DNA of 64,000 nucleotides from an uncultured Coprococcus sp. (GTDB lineage: Bacteria > Bacillota > Clostridia > Lachnospirales > Lachnospiraceae), in contig CAKQTZ010000001.1 of NCBI GenBank assembly GCA_934277375.1, forward strand, positions 372,001-436,000, in the 5' to 3' direction. This document shows, one piece after another, positions 26,623 to 34,735 of the stretch; the stretch's first letter is position 1, and each line of letters opens with the position of its first letter. Made by a program: the position numbers and the translations under genes. The notes under the pieces were generated by a model. The model searched no databases, was not told the origin of the DNA, and worked only from the letters and a program-made list of their open reading frames with translations.

Positions 26623-26687
26623 AAACACATAACCGCATATATTCTGTCTGATATACAGGGAGTATATACGGTTATGTGTTTTTTTGT
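26623..26687 (+). terminator. Terminator after phosphoglucomutase
   Basis: The outer 13-bp stem AAACACATAACCG / CGGTTATGTGTTT (26623-26635 and 26669-26681) with inner CTGT/ACAG and ATATA/TATAT pairs is followed by a T run. Confidence 0.85.
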
Positions 26688-26729
26688 TTGTTACTTTTAT
26701 TTAAGTATACAAATGGAGGGATTGAATTT

Positions 26730-26762
26730 ATGATATATGGAAGCACGCTGAGGCGTGCGTAG
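26730..26762 (+). CDS. Putative leader peptide MIYGSTLRRA before the glycosyltransferase gene
   Basis: A 10-codon ORF with GGAGGG 9 nt before its ATG. Its last codons and stop lie in a GC-rich hairpin, GCACGC/GCGTGC (26743-26758). A second stem (26764-26785, TCATCG..CGATGA) follows, and GTGCGTA (26755-26761) can instead pair with TACGCAC (26774-26780). The mutually exclusive stems resemble a leader-peptide attenuator. Confidence 0.4.
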   Translation: MIYGSTLRRA

Positions 26763-26820
26763 GTCATCGCGCTTACGCACGATGACATATGATATGGTGT
26801 ATCATTGAAGGAGAATGGAT

Positions 26821-27771
26821 ATGAAGAAAGTTAGCTTAATTATACCATGTTATAATGAGGAACAGGCTTTGCCGATATTTGCAGCAGCACTGGATAAGAT
26901 AACACAGAAACTTGCACAATATGAATTTGAGGTACTGATGATAAATGATGGTTCATCGGACGATACACTCAGAGTCATGAAGAATGTATCAGAGAAATAC
27001 CATTATTTTAGATATATTTCTTTTTCAAGAAATTTTGGAAAGGAATCTGCCATGTATGCAGGATTCTGCAACGCATCAGGAGATTACGTGGCAGTTATGG
27101 ATGCAGATATGCAGGATCCGCCGGAGCTTCTTCCTGAGATGCTGGATATACTGGAGCAGGGCGAATACGACAGTGTGGCGACACGAAGGGTCACTCGTAA
27201 GGGAGAACCTCCGATCAGATCATGGTTTGCCAGAAGGTTCTACAAACTTATAAACAAAATATCAGATGCTGATGTGGTGGATGGCGCCAGAGATTTCAGA
27301 CTTATGAGGTCTGATATGAAGGATGCTATCGTGTCCATGTGTGAGTACAACCGATTTTCCAAGGGAATATTCGGATGGATAGGATTCAGAACGAAATGGC
27401 TTGAATATGAAAATGTTGAACGTGTTGCGGGTGAGACAAAGTGGAATTTCTGGAAATTGTTACGATATGCTATAGATGGGATAATTAACTTCTCGGAGGC
27501 ACCTATGACTATCGCATCCGGATTCGGAATCTTCTGCACATTTGTGTCATTTGTCATGATGCTGTTCTTCTTCATAAGAAAGCTTGCATGGGGAGATCCT
27601 GTTGCAGGATGGCCGTCACTTGTATGTATAATCCTCTTTGTCGCAGGACTGCAGTTTCTGTGTATAGGAATAATGGGAAAATATATTGCAAAGACATATA
27701 TGGAGGTTAAGGGAAGACCTCATTATATAATATCCGACACCAATAAGGATGACGTGAATAAGATAAATTAG
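26821..27771 (+). CDS. GT2-family polyprenyl-phosphate glycosyltransferase (GtrB/YkcC-like)
   Basis: A 316-residue membrane-bound glycosyltransferase. The GT-A domain has VSLIIPCYNEEQALP, VLMINDGSSDDT and the metal-binding MDADMQDPPE; the RDFRLM and RFSKGIFGWIGF segments are typical of undecaprenyl-phosphate glucosyltransferases and related enzymes. Two transmembrane helices follow at about 232-255 and 265-288. The family moves a sugar from UDP- or GDP-sugar to undecaprenyl phosphate for decorating wall polymers. The ATG at 26821 is 7 nt after AAGGAG; the ATG at 26815 is too close. No flippase or GtrC gene is adjacent. Confidence 0.92.
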   Translation: MKKVSLIIPCYNEEQALPIFAAALDKITQKLAQYEFEVLMINDGSSDDTLRVMKNVSEKYHYFRYISFSRNFGKESAMYAGFCNASGDYVAVMDADMQDPPELLPEMLDILEQGEYDSVATRRVTRKGEPPIRSWFARRFYKLINKISDADVVDGARDFRLMRSDMKDAIVSMCEYNRFSKGIFGWIGFRTKWLEYENVERVAGETKWNFWKLLRYAIDGIINFSEAPMTIASGFGIFCTFVSFVMMLFFFIRKLAWGDPVAGWPSLVCIILFVAGLQFLCIGIMGKYIAKTYMEVKGRPHYIISDTNKDDVNKIN

Positions 27772-27780
27772 AGTATTATA

Positions 27781-27815
27781 AAACTGCATTGTGGTATGTC
27801 ACGATGCAGTTTTTG
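27781..27815 (+). terminator. Terminator after the GT2 gene
   Basis: The stem AAACTGCATTGTG / CACGATGCAGTTT (27781-27793 and 27800-27812, one G-T pair) is followed by T. Confidence 0.85.
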
Positions 27816-27924
27816 GTTGTATGGTTACATGCCGCCGCACATCAGAGAGATCCTTTATACATCAGTGTGTATCTTGTGATCACAGGTTTTACGTGCTATT
27901 TACATACGATATATATAATAATAG

Positions 27925-27954
27925 TTGTTCTTAGGTAACTTGATAAATTATAAT
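27925..27954 (+). promoter_or_regulatory. Candidate promoter of the zinc-ribbon gene group
   Basis: TTGTTC at 27925-27930 and TATAAT at 27949-27954 are 18 bp apart, about 100 bp before the start. A 12-bp palindrome ATGTAATTACAT lies at 28010-28021. Confidence 0.45.
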
Positions 27955-28057
27955 AGTAATGTTAAGGTTTAACAGGTATGCGGAGTAATTAAGGGATATG
28001 CAGGAATTAATGTAATTACATATGGGTTGATGTTCAATAATTATGGGGGTATTCATA

Positions 28058-29464
28058 ATGAATCTTACATTGAAATGTCCATCCTGCGGTGGTGTTGTGG
28101 TTCTGAACCCTGATACGGGAAAACTACAGTGTACGCAATGCGACTCAGTGATCAACATAGGTCTGGATGAAGAGAATTCAGCCATGGTCAGAACCGAGGA
28201 TGGAGATCTGATAGATAAGAGAAGTTACAAGGCTATACGGAAGATTGCCAGAATAAAAAGATATATAACTGACACAACAGATACTATATATACACTTGAC
28301 GAGATCAACCTCGGCAAAGATGATGATTCACCAAAATATATGGAGATGAATCTGTATGAGTGTACATCATGTGGTGCAAGGCTCATGGTAAAATCAACGG
28401 AGTCATCCAGTTTCTGTGCCTATTGTGGTCAGCCGATGATGCTGGTTGACAGGGTTATGGATGAGCTGGAACCGGATATCATTATTCCATTTGGAATCTC
28501 ACAGAGTAAAGCGGAGCATCTTATACGTGAAAGGTTCTGTAAAGGATGGTTTGTACCTGATGAGATCAAGAAGTTTCAAATTGATAAAATACGTGGAATA
28601 TACATACCATACTGGCTTGTGTCGCATCATGTAAAAAAGAAAATAAGGTATGTATTTGAGGAGCGTGAGCAGGGAGAAGTCCTTAGTGAGCATGAAAAGC
28701 TGTTCGGTTCCATGGCGGCAAATGCGCGGAAAATGGCTGATAATGTAGTCGTACATAATTGTATGAAGGATTGTGAGTGTACAGTTTCCAGAATACCGGG
28801 GGATGGATCGCGGAGGCTGAATAACAATATATCAGCAAGACTTGAGCCTTATGATTTAGAAAAGGCACTTGCATTTTCTCCTGAATATCTGTCCGGGTTC
28901 TACACGGACAGGTACGATGTGCCGGCTGCAGAGATTGCAGCGATGGCAAAGGAAAAGAGCGACAAGGCAGTCAGGGCAGAGATGCTTGATAATGTTCCAA
29001 AGAAAACACGGATAATTGAAGAAAAAACAGAGATAAAACTTGAGGATGTCGAATACGCATTGCTGCCGGCCTGGTTCATGACTTTCCGTTATCAGGGAAT
29101 ACTCTACACGGTTGCTGTGAATGGCCAGACAGGTAAAGTGGTAGGAAATGTTCCATCAAACAGATTTAAAGTGGGGGCATCCATAGCCATACTTATGACG
29201 TTGATGGTGCTGCTGTGTTCATTTGTCTCTGTGTTCATGGGAAATCTCATGACAAATCTATACGAATTATCTTCACAGACTGCGGAATCAACTGGATTTC
29301 TGTATGTATTTGGAGCGTACGCTGCAGGGGTTGTATACAGCCTGGTGAGCTGCTGGCGTGCTATCAACAAGCTTCACAGATCAAGGATCGATATTCACAG
29401 ATTCAGAAGTTATGGCACTATAGAGTATGTAAAGGAAAGGCAGGATAAGACATGGGTTCGATAG
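28058..29464 (+). CDS. Double zinc-ribbon membrane protein
   Basis: A 468-residue protein. An N-terminal TFIIB-like zinc ribbon (Cys 7, 10, 25 and 28) and a second ribbon near residues 107-130 (YECTSCGARL.. FCAYCGQPM) precede a soluble core that contains FGISQSKAEHLIRERFCKGWFVPDEIK and GIYIPYWLVSHHV. The core is followed by two transmembrane helices (about 368-392 and 405-425) and a basic tail. The ATG at 28058 is used, with GGGGG 9 nt before it. The function is unknown; similar proteins occur widely in Clostridia. The next gene overlaps by 13 bp. Confidence 0.82.
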   Translation: MNLTLKCPSCGGVVVLNPDTGKLQCTQCDSVINIGLDEENSAMVRTEDGDLIDKRSYKAIRKIARIKRYITDTTDTIYTLDEINLGKDDDSPKYMEMNLYECTSCGARLMVKSTESSSFCAYCGQPMMLVDRVMDELEPDIIIPFGISQSKAEHLIRERFCKGWFVPDEIKKFQIDKIRGIYIPYWLVSHHVKKKIRYVFEEREQGEVLSEHEKLFGSMAANARKMADNVVVHNCMKDCECTVSRIPGDGSRRLNNNISARLEPYDLEKALAFSPEYLSGFYTDRYDVPAAEIAAMAKEKSDKAVRAEMLDNVPKKTRIIEEKTEIKLEDVEYALLPAWFMTFRYQGILYTVAVNGQTGKVVGNVPSNRFKVGASIAILMTLMVLLCSFVSVFMGNLMTNLYELSSQTAESTGFLYVFGAYAAGVVYSLVSCWRAINKLHRSRIDIHRFRSYGTIEYVKERQDKTWVR

Positions 29465-29664
29465 TATTTATGTATGTTGCAATAGGAATCATATGTGGAA
29501 TATGTCTGACGATTGCCATCGTGCTTTCGGCTCTTGTCAGATCAAATAATATAGGGCAGAGCGAAGAAAAGGAGACAGAATATATTGACTATACTACTCT
29601 GACTTATCACGCCATATATGACAGTCAGAACGCGATAAATCATTTTGATGGTAATTATAAGTAA
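29452..29664 (+). CDS. Small single-pass membrane protein (70 aa)
   Basis: One transmembrane helix (residues about 4-29, VFMYVAIGIICGICLTIAIVLSAL) and a short acidic cytoplasmic tail ending in HFDGNYK. It overlaps the zinc-ribbon gene by 13 bp, with a purine-rich AGGATAAG before ATG 29452, which supports coupling. No family is recognised; it may be an accessory subunit of the upstream membrane protein. Confidence 0.6.
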   Translation: MGSIVFMYVAIGIICGICLTIAIVLSALVRSNNIGQSEEKETEYIDYTTLTYHAIYDSQNAINHFDGNYK

Positions 29665-29771
29665 TAGATAAGGCTGTAAGTTATGATGCAATGGTATAAT
29701 GACAAATCACAGGGGATTTGTTATCATATCTTTGATATATTTTAGGGAAAAAGGAATTGGAGGTATTACAT

Positions 29772-30947
29772 ATGAACGAGAATCAGGATCAACAGTTTGG
29801 TCAGCCGCAGGCGGAGCAGGAGCCACAGCAGGCAGGGGTATACAGCCAGCCGCAGGCGGAGCAGGAGCCACAGCAGGCGGGAGCATACAGTCAGCCGCAG
29901 GCGGAGCAGGAGCCACAGCAGGTGGGAGCATACAGTCAGCCTCAGGCGGAGCAGGAGCCACAGCAGGTGGGAGCATACAGTCAGCAGCAGATGTACGGCC
30001 AGCAGGGCTATGGTCAGCAGCAGATGTATGGCCAGCAGGGCTATGGTCAGCAGCAGATGTATGGCCAGCAGGGTTACGGTCAGCAGCAGATGTATGGCCA
30101 GCAGGGTTACGGTCAGCAGCAGATGTATGGCCAGCAGCAGATGTATGGTCAGCAGCAGATGTACGGCCAGCAGGGCTACGGTCAGCAGCAGATGTATGGC
30201 CAGCAGGTCTATGGAAATCAGGTCTATGGCCAGGTGAATACTAAAAAACCATCGGGAGCAAGTGTATTTGTGAATGAGCTTATACAGAAGATAATAGGAT
30301 TATTTACAAAACCTGCAGATACTTCTGAGGAGATGATGTCGAAAGCTGATATGATGACAGGCGGAGTGCTTATCGGAATAAATGCAGTTGTTACATTTGT
30401 ATTTGCATTGCTTGGACTTCTTGTTCTGGGCATGAATTTTGGACCGGCTCTTGGAAGAGGATTTTATATGCTGTTCTTCATGATCATTGCTAATATAATC
30501 ATAACAGCATCGGTATTTGTATCTGGAGGAGTGATCTTCAAGGGTGGTATAGAGTTCGGAAAAGCGATAAATTCAGCAGGTATATTTGCTTTGTATGAGA
30601 CTGTTGCAGTTGTGTTTGGAATAGTATTTGAACTTATATCAGGTCTTTTACATAAGGTTGGTTTCCTGAGTGGAATTATCGGTGGATTTGCATATATACT
30701 CTTTGCGGGTATAAGCATAGGCGGTATCATAGTAGCTGCGCGTGCATTATATAATGATATGGATCTGGATGACAATAAAAAGGTATTTGCCATTGTGGCG
30801 GCGGTCGTCATGTCTGTGTTCCTGATAACTATCGTAGATAATATAGCACAGAAGATATTCAATGACAGTGGTACATGTGCGGAGCAGGTATTGTATTACT
30901 TCAAGCGCGCAGCAGACGTATTTGGATACCTTGACTGGTTATCATAA
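29772..30947 (+). CDS. Yip1-like membrane protein with Gln/Tyr-rich repeat N-terminus
   Basis: A 391-residue protein. Residues 11-70 are four 15-residue repeats ([10 protein letters not shown](A/V)G(A/V)YS) and residues 71-150 are [10 protein letters not shown] repeats, predicted disordered and low in complexity. Residues 165-390 carry about six transmembrane helices of a Yip1/DUF1282-like fold ([24 protein letters not shown] start). The ATG at 29772 follows GGAGG by 8 nt. It is probably in one group with the zinc-ribbon gene. The role is unknown; prion-like tails of this composition can drive clustering, which is only a possibility here. Confidence 0.82.
   Translation: MNENQDQQFGQPQAEQEPQQAGVYSQPQAEQEPQQAGAYSQPQAEQEPQQVGAYSQPQAEQEPQQVGAYSQQQMYGQQGYGQQQMYGQQGYGQQQMYGQQGYGQQQMYGQQGYGQQQMYGQQQMYGQQQMYGQQGYGQQQMYGQQVYGNQVYGQVNTKKPSGASVFVNELIQKIIGLFTKPADTSEEMMSKADMMTGGVLIGINAVVTFVFALLGLLVLGMNFGPALGRGFYMLFFMIIANIIITASVFVSGGVIFKGGIEFGKAINSAGIFALYETVAVVFGIVFELISGLLHKVGFLSGIIGGFAYILFAGISIGGIIVAARALYNDMDLDDNKKVFAIVAAVVMSVFLITIVDNIAQKIFNDSGTCAEQVLYYFKRAADVFGYLDWLS
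29802..29981 (+). repeat. Tandem 45-bp coding repeat, four copies
   Basis: Four head-to-tail 45-bp units at 29802, 29847, 29892 and 29937 encode [10 protein letters not shown](A/V)G(A/V)YS. Near identity at DNA level suggests recent expansion and possible length variation between strains. Confidence 0.9.
29982..30200 (+). repeat. Tandem 30/15-bp coding repeat ([10 protein letters not shown])
   Basis: Consecutive 30-bp units starting at 29982, 30012, 30042 and 30072, then 15-bp half units and further full units, encode QQMYG and QQGYG blocks. It is part of the Yip1-like gene and not a CRISPR array, since there are no spacers. Confidence 0.9.
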
Positions 30948-30976
30948 CATATAAATAATTACATAAATTATGAAAA

Positions 30977-31018
30977 CTACAGGGCGGCTTGTAACAGGCT
31001 GCCCTGTAGCTGCGTTTT
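30977..31018 (+). terminator. Terminator after the Yip1-like gene
   Basis: The stem CTACAGGGCGGC / GCTGCCCTGTAG (30977-30988 and 30998-31009, one G-T pair) has a weak T tail. Confidence 0.7.
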
Positions 31019-31050
31019 ACAGTCAAATTTATGGTTTTATGTAAAAGGTT

Positions 31051-31079
31051 TTGTCAATTTTAACTGTATGTGTTAAAAT
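31051..31079 (+). promoter_or_regulatory. Promoter of the AraC regulator gene
   Basis: TTGTCA at 31051-31056 and TAAAAT at 31074-31079 are 17 bp apart, about 50 bp before the ATG. Confidence 0.6.
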
Positions 31080-31131
31080 ATAGAAGTGTTTTAGTCAGGG
31101 TGACAAAGAAGTAGTAAAGAAAGGACGGGTT

Positions 31132-32055
31132 ATGGTAAGAAAAGTTGGTTTAACAGACAGCGTGGGTTTTGCATGTCTGGAAGATCTCCAATTGTCTAAC
31201 TCCTACATGTGGGGTACCGCAATCAGTCTGGACTATTGTGGCAGAGAGGATTGCATCAAGGGGTGGAAGTTCGGACCATATGTGAGGGAGTCATATGTCA
31301 TCCACATAGTTAAGAAAGGCAAGGGAGTATTCACTATAGGCGGCAGTAGATATGAGCTGGGACCTGGACAGGCTTTCATCATCAGACCGGGAGAGGAGAC
31401 GATCTACAAGGCTGATGACAATGATCCATGGAGCTATATGTGGGTAGGTTTCCATGGCTACAGAGCAGAGGATTTTATAGAATCCATGGGTTATAAGAAG
31501 GATTCGCCTATCATAAAGATAGAACAGATGGACGTGTGTGAGGAATGCATTGATAAGATGCTTGAATATTCCCAGATTACACGTATCAATGAGGTCAAGA
31601 GACAGAGTGCGCTTATGATGTTGTTTGCGACTATTATGGAGGACAACGCATCCGGCCAGCAGGAGCAGGACAATGTGGAGTATCCGAGCAAGATATATGT
31701 CAAGGCAGCAGTGGACTTCATTACAGAGAAGTACATGAACAAGATCAAGATAGATGATATTGCTGATTTCATAGGAATAAGCAGAAGTCATCTGACAGGA
31801 AGCTTCAAGAAGGAGATGGGTGTATCCCCGCAGGAATATCTCATCAACTTCCGACTAGAGAAGGCGGCAAGCCTGCTCAGATCATCCAAGGAGCAGATCA
31901 ACATAATCGCATATCAGTGTGGTTATGAGGATTCACTTTCCTTCTCCAAGGCATTTAAGCAGAAGTTTGGCATGAGTCCTAAGTCCTTCAGGAATCTGGA
32001 GGTGGAGCTGGAGACGAAGAATGCCAAGGGCGGACACGAGGCTTCAAAACTTTAG
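31132..32055 (+). CDS. AraC-family regulator, likely of the alpha-galactoside locus
   Basis: A 307-residue activator. An N-terminal cupin-like sugar-sensing domain (VIHIVKKGKGVFTIGGSRYELGPGQAFIIRPGEETIY) is followed by a C-terminal double HTH (about 200-297: IDDIADFIGISRSHLTGSFKKEMG.., IAYQCGYEDSLSFSKAFKQKFGMSPKSFR). It resembles MsmR-type regulators of oligosaccharide use. It sits next to the sugar ABC genes, and 21-bp-spaced direct repeats in the ABC promoter region fit an AraC-type operator. The inducer is presumably an alpha-galactoside; that is inference from context. AAAGGACGG precedes ATG 31132. Confidence 0.92.
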   Translation: MVRKVGLTDSVGFACLEDLQLSNSYMWGTAISLDYCGREDCIKGWKFGPYVRESYVIHIVKKGKGVFTIGGSRYELGPGQAFIIRPGEETIYKADDNDPWSYMWVGFHGYRAEDFIESMGYKKDSPIIKIEQMDVCEECIDKMLEYSQITRINEVKRQSALMMLFATIMEDNASGQQEQDNVEYPSKIYVKAAVDFITEKYMNKIKIDDIADFIGISRSHLTGSFKKEMGVSPQEYLINFRLEKAASLLRSSKEQINIIAYQCGYEDSLSFSKAFKQKFGMSPKSFRNLEVELETKNAKGGHEASKL

Positions 32056-32082
32056 AAAAGACAAAATATAGCTGTGGATAAT

Positions 32083-32147
32083 AAAAACAGGATATACAGT
32101 CCATACGTCATGTATGTTATGACGTGGAATGTATATCCTGTTTTTGT
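32083..32147. terminator. Bidirectional terminator between AraC and YesL genes
   Basis: The 16-bp stem AAAAACAGGATATACA / TGTATATCCTGTTTTT (32083-32098 and 32130-32145) with inner ACGTCA/TGACGT is A-rich on one side and T-rich on the other. Confidence 0.88.
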
Positions 32148-32151
32148 GCTA

Positions 32152-32922
32152 TTACTTATCTGAACTGCTGGTTTCCAGTTTCTTTGTAACCTTTCTTGTA
32201 TCTATCTGGTCTGGAACAGACTGATCTGAAGCTTCATCTGTTGATCCAATAGGTCTCATCCATGAATCTGGATCATCATCTGTGTATTGCTTTGTGACAT
32301 CCTCAAGGTAAGGAGAGAAAGCTTTTATAAACATGAATGATGACAGGTATGCTATCAGCCCGAATCCGCATATTATCAGGATAAATATACCAACCATGAA
32401 TATCTGCGGGCTGGCCAGCAGGAAGTATGCCGGAAGTGTGTACAGTATCATTATAATAATGGTAAATATGAAATTCTTTGCAGCCATGTATATGGACTGT
32501 ATGATGAGATTCTTCAGTGTATTCTCAAATGCGCTGATTACCGGGAACAGGTAAATGGCGATGAAACATATCAATATGAAGAATATCACACTTGTGTAAT
32601 ACATGAGCTTGTTTTCCTGAGGACCTTCTTTGCCGAAGAGATTGAAGTCCAGTGAGAACACGAAGGCTATCAGCAGGAATAAGAGCCATGCTATGGTGGA
32701 TTTCTTAAAGTTATCCTTAAAGCCCCTGAAGAATAGCTTTGCAACACCTCCTGTTTCACCCGTGCGTTGTTTCTTAAGTAATGTGTAATACATGGCACTC
32801 ATGGAAGCCCCCATGGTGAATACCGGAATGCTGCACAATATAAATAGAATATTCACGATTATGATATCGCCGATCGTTCCAAAAATTCTGGTGAACCAGC
32901 CGTCACTGCTGAATATATTCAT
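32152..32922 (-). CDS. YesL family (DUF624) membrane protein
   Basis: A 256-residue protein with five to six transmembrane helices. The start MNIFSSDGWFTRIFGTIGDIIIVNILFILCSIPVFTMGAS matches the DUF624/YesL family, whose genes sit beside carbohydrate ABC transporters; its molecular role is not known. The C-terminal 40 residues are a hydrophilic acidic tail. AAGGAGGA precedes the ATG on the minus strand. It is divergent from the sugar-binding protein and shares with it the 384-bp control region. Confidence 0.9.
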   Translation of the reverse strand: MNIFSSDGWFTRIFGTIGDIIIVNILFILCSIPVFTMGASMSAMYYTLLKKQRTGETGGVAKLFFRGFKDNFKKSTIAWLLFLLIAFVFSLDFNLFGKEGPQENKLMYYTSVIFFILICFIAIYLFPVISAFENTLKNLIIQSIYMAAKNFIFTIIIMILYTLPAYFLLASPQIFMVGIFILIICGFGLIAYLSSFMFIKAFSPYLEDVTKQYTDDDPDSWMRPIGSTDEASDQSVPDQIDTRKVTKKLETSSSDK

Positions 32923-33001
32923 AGATTTCCTCCTTATATATAAAATAATATAGATAACAGATACCTTCTGATATCAGTACCCCGATAACATGGATTAACT
33001 A

Positions 33002-33181
33002 TAGCACAAAAAGACATGCGAGAATATAGCATGTTTTACAATTTACCATATGCATTCTACATTTTACCATAAAATAGCACAAAAACAGCCGCTGTAAATG
33101 ATGAATTTTATACATTTTTGCTAAAAACCCATGACATTTTGACATTTTACCATGTAAAAAACTTCACCAAAATTTTATAAT
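33002..33181 (+). promoter_or_regulatory. Divergent control region with AraC-type direct repeats
   Basis: ACAATTTACCATA (33038-33050) and ACATTTTACCATA (33059-33071) are direct repeats exactly 21 bp apart, the spacing typical of AraC-family half sites. A third ACATTTTACCAT at 33142-33153 abuts the -35 position of a promoter with perfect TATAAT (33176-33181) but a poor -35 (TGTAAA). TAGCACAAAAA also occurs twice (33002-33012 and 33075-33085). This fits activator-dependent transcription of the ABC operon. The rest of the 384-bp gap holds no gene. Confidence 0.65.
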
Positions 33182-33306
33182 TCAACCATAGAAAGCACAC
33201 AGAACACCGAAAGGTGAGCTGGCAGAACAAGACACAGAATTCAGGGTATGAAAAAGAATGTGGGTGTCCCAATCCTGCCGGTGGTTATAGTAAGGAGGAA
33301 GGTTTT

Positions 33307-34617
33307 ATGAGAAGAACATTAAAGAAAACAGTAGCAGTTGGACTTGCAGCAGCAACAGCATTTTCACTCTGCGCATGTGGTGGCAGTGGTGATGGAAGCA
33401 AGAGTGGCAGCAGCGATGCTCTTGAAGTAGTTATCTGGGATAACAATCAGCAGAAGGGTCTGCAGCAGATATGCGATCTCTTCACACAGGAGACAGGAAT
33501 CAAGGTTGACGTACAGGTCAAGGAGTGGGATTCATACTGGACACTTCTTGAGGCTGGTGCTTCAGGTGGAGATATGCCAGATGTATTCTGGATGCATTCC
33601 AATAACTCACAGATGTATATGAAGAACAACAAGCTCTTAAAGCTTGATGACTACATCGCAAAGAGCGATAAGATCGATATGAACAATTACATGCCAGAGA
33701 TCACAGAGCTCTATACAATGGATGGTTCATATTACGCAGTACCAAAGGATTACGATACAATCGCTCTCTGGTACAACAAGAAGATGTTTGATGAGGCAGG
33801 ACTTGCTTATCCAGATGAGAACTGGACATGGGATGACCTCTACGAGGCAGCTAAGAAGCTCACAAAGGATGACGGTTCACAGTATGGTTTCTGTATGAAC
33901 ACATCAAACGATCAGGACACTTATTACAACATGGTTTACTCAATGGGCGGCTACATCGTAAATGATGATCACACAAAGTCAGGATATGATGATGCCAATA
34001 CTATCAAGGCTATGGATTATGTAGGAAAGCTCCTCAAGGATTGTTGCCCACCGGCAACAACAATGTCAGAGACAGGTACAGACGTTATGTTCCAGTCAGG
34101 TACAGTAGCAATGATCACACAGGGTTCATGGATGACAGCAGGATTCCTTGACAACGAGTATCTCGTTGAGAACTGTGACGTAGCGATGCTTCCATATGAC
34201 AAGACAACAGGTATGAGAACTTCTATCTGTAACGGACTTGGATGGGCTGCATCAGCAGACACAAAGAGACCAGATGACTGCTGGAAGCTTATCGAGTGGT
34301 TCGGTACAAAGGAGATGCAGGAGAAGCAGGCAGAGCTCGGTGTAACAATGTCAGCTTACAACAACACATCAGACAAGTGGGTTAAATGCACAGACAAGTT
34401 CAACCTCAACGCTTACCTTGATATCACAAAGGAGTCAACAGTTTCAGGCGTAACAAATGAGCTTGTGCTCAGACCTTACACATACAATTCAACAGTTTGG
34501 TCACAGGCAGCACAGACATTCTTCGCAGATGCATGGGCAGACCCATCAAAGATGGAGCAGTCATGTAAGGACTTCGCAACACAGATGAACGAGTATATCG
34601 CAGAGGAAGACAAGTAA
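33307..34617 (+). CDS. Sugar ABC transporter substrate-binding lipoprotein
   Basis: A 436-residue family 1 solute-binding protein. The signal peptide ends in a lipobox (LCAC, Cys 24), so it is anchored outside the membrane. The mature protein starts LEVVIWDNNQQKGLQQICDLFTQETGIKVDV and contains the family-typical DVFWMHSNNS, YYAVPKDYDTIALWYNKKMFDEAGL and GSWMTAGF segments. The ATG at 33307 is 7 nt after AAGGAGG; upstream in-frame codons have no ribosome site. Together with the alpha-galactosidase downstream it probably binds raffinose-type or melibiose-type sugars. Confidence 0.94.
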   Translation: MRRTLKKTVAVGLAAATAFSLCACGGSGDGSKSGSSDALEVVIWDNNQQKGLQQICDLFTQETGIKVDVQVKEWDSYWTLLEAGASGGDMPDVFWMHSNNSQMYMKNNKLLKLDDYIAKSDKIDMNNYMPEITELYTMDGSYYAVPKDYDTIALWYNKKMFDEAGLAYPDENWTWDDLYEAAKKLTKDDGSQYGFCMNTSNDQDTYYNMVYSMGGYIVNDDHTKSGYDDANTIKAMDYVGKLLKDCCPPATTMSETGTDVMFQSGTVAMITQGSWMTAGFLDNEYLVENCDVAMLPYDKTTGMRTSICNGLGWAASADTKRPDDCWKLIEWFGTKEMQEKQAELGVTMSAYNNTSDKWVKCTDKFNLNAYLDITKESTVSGVTNELVLRPYTYNSTVWSQAAQTFFADAWADPSKMEQSCKDFATQMNEYIAEEDK

Positions 34618-34647
34618 TCCTACAGAGCATTTATAAAATAACATAAC

Positions 34648-34675
34648 AGTGGGTAGGATGATGGTCCTACCCATT
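34648..34675 (+). promoter_or_regulatory. Intercistronic hairpin after the binding-protein gene
   Basis: The 11-bp stem around GGGTAGGA / TCCTACCC (34651-34658 and 34665-34672) has no T tail. Such hairpins stabilise the upstream mRNA and let the binding protein be made in excess over the permeases. Confidence 0.55.
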
Positions 34676-34735
34676 GCTTACCAGAAACAGGCGGGGTGTT
34701 AATTACAATATAAATGAATAAGAGGAGGGATTTTT

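Noticed and set aside
29802..30234. CRISPR-like repeat array
   Set aside because: Units are contiguous with no unique spacers and keep the protein frame; no cas genes are nearby.
29797..30237. Long alternative frames through the repeat region, including Ser/Arg-rich and Gly/Ala-rich products
   Set aside because: They are read-throughs of the coding repeats of the Yip1-like gene in other frames; they lack ribosome sites and normal composition.
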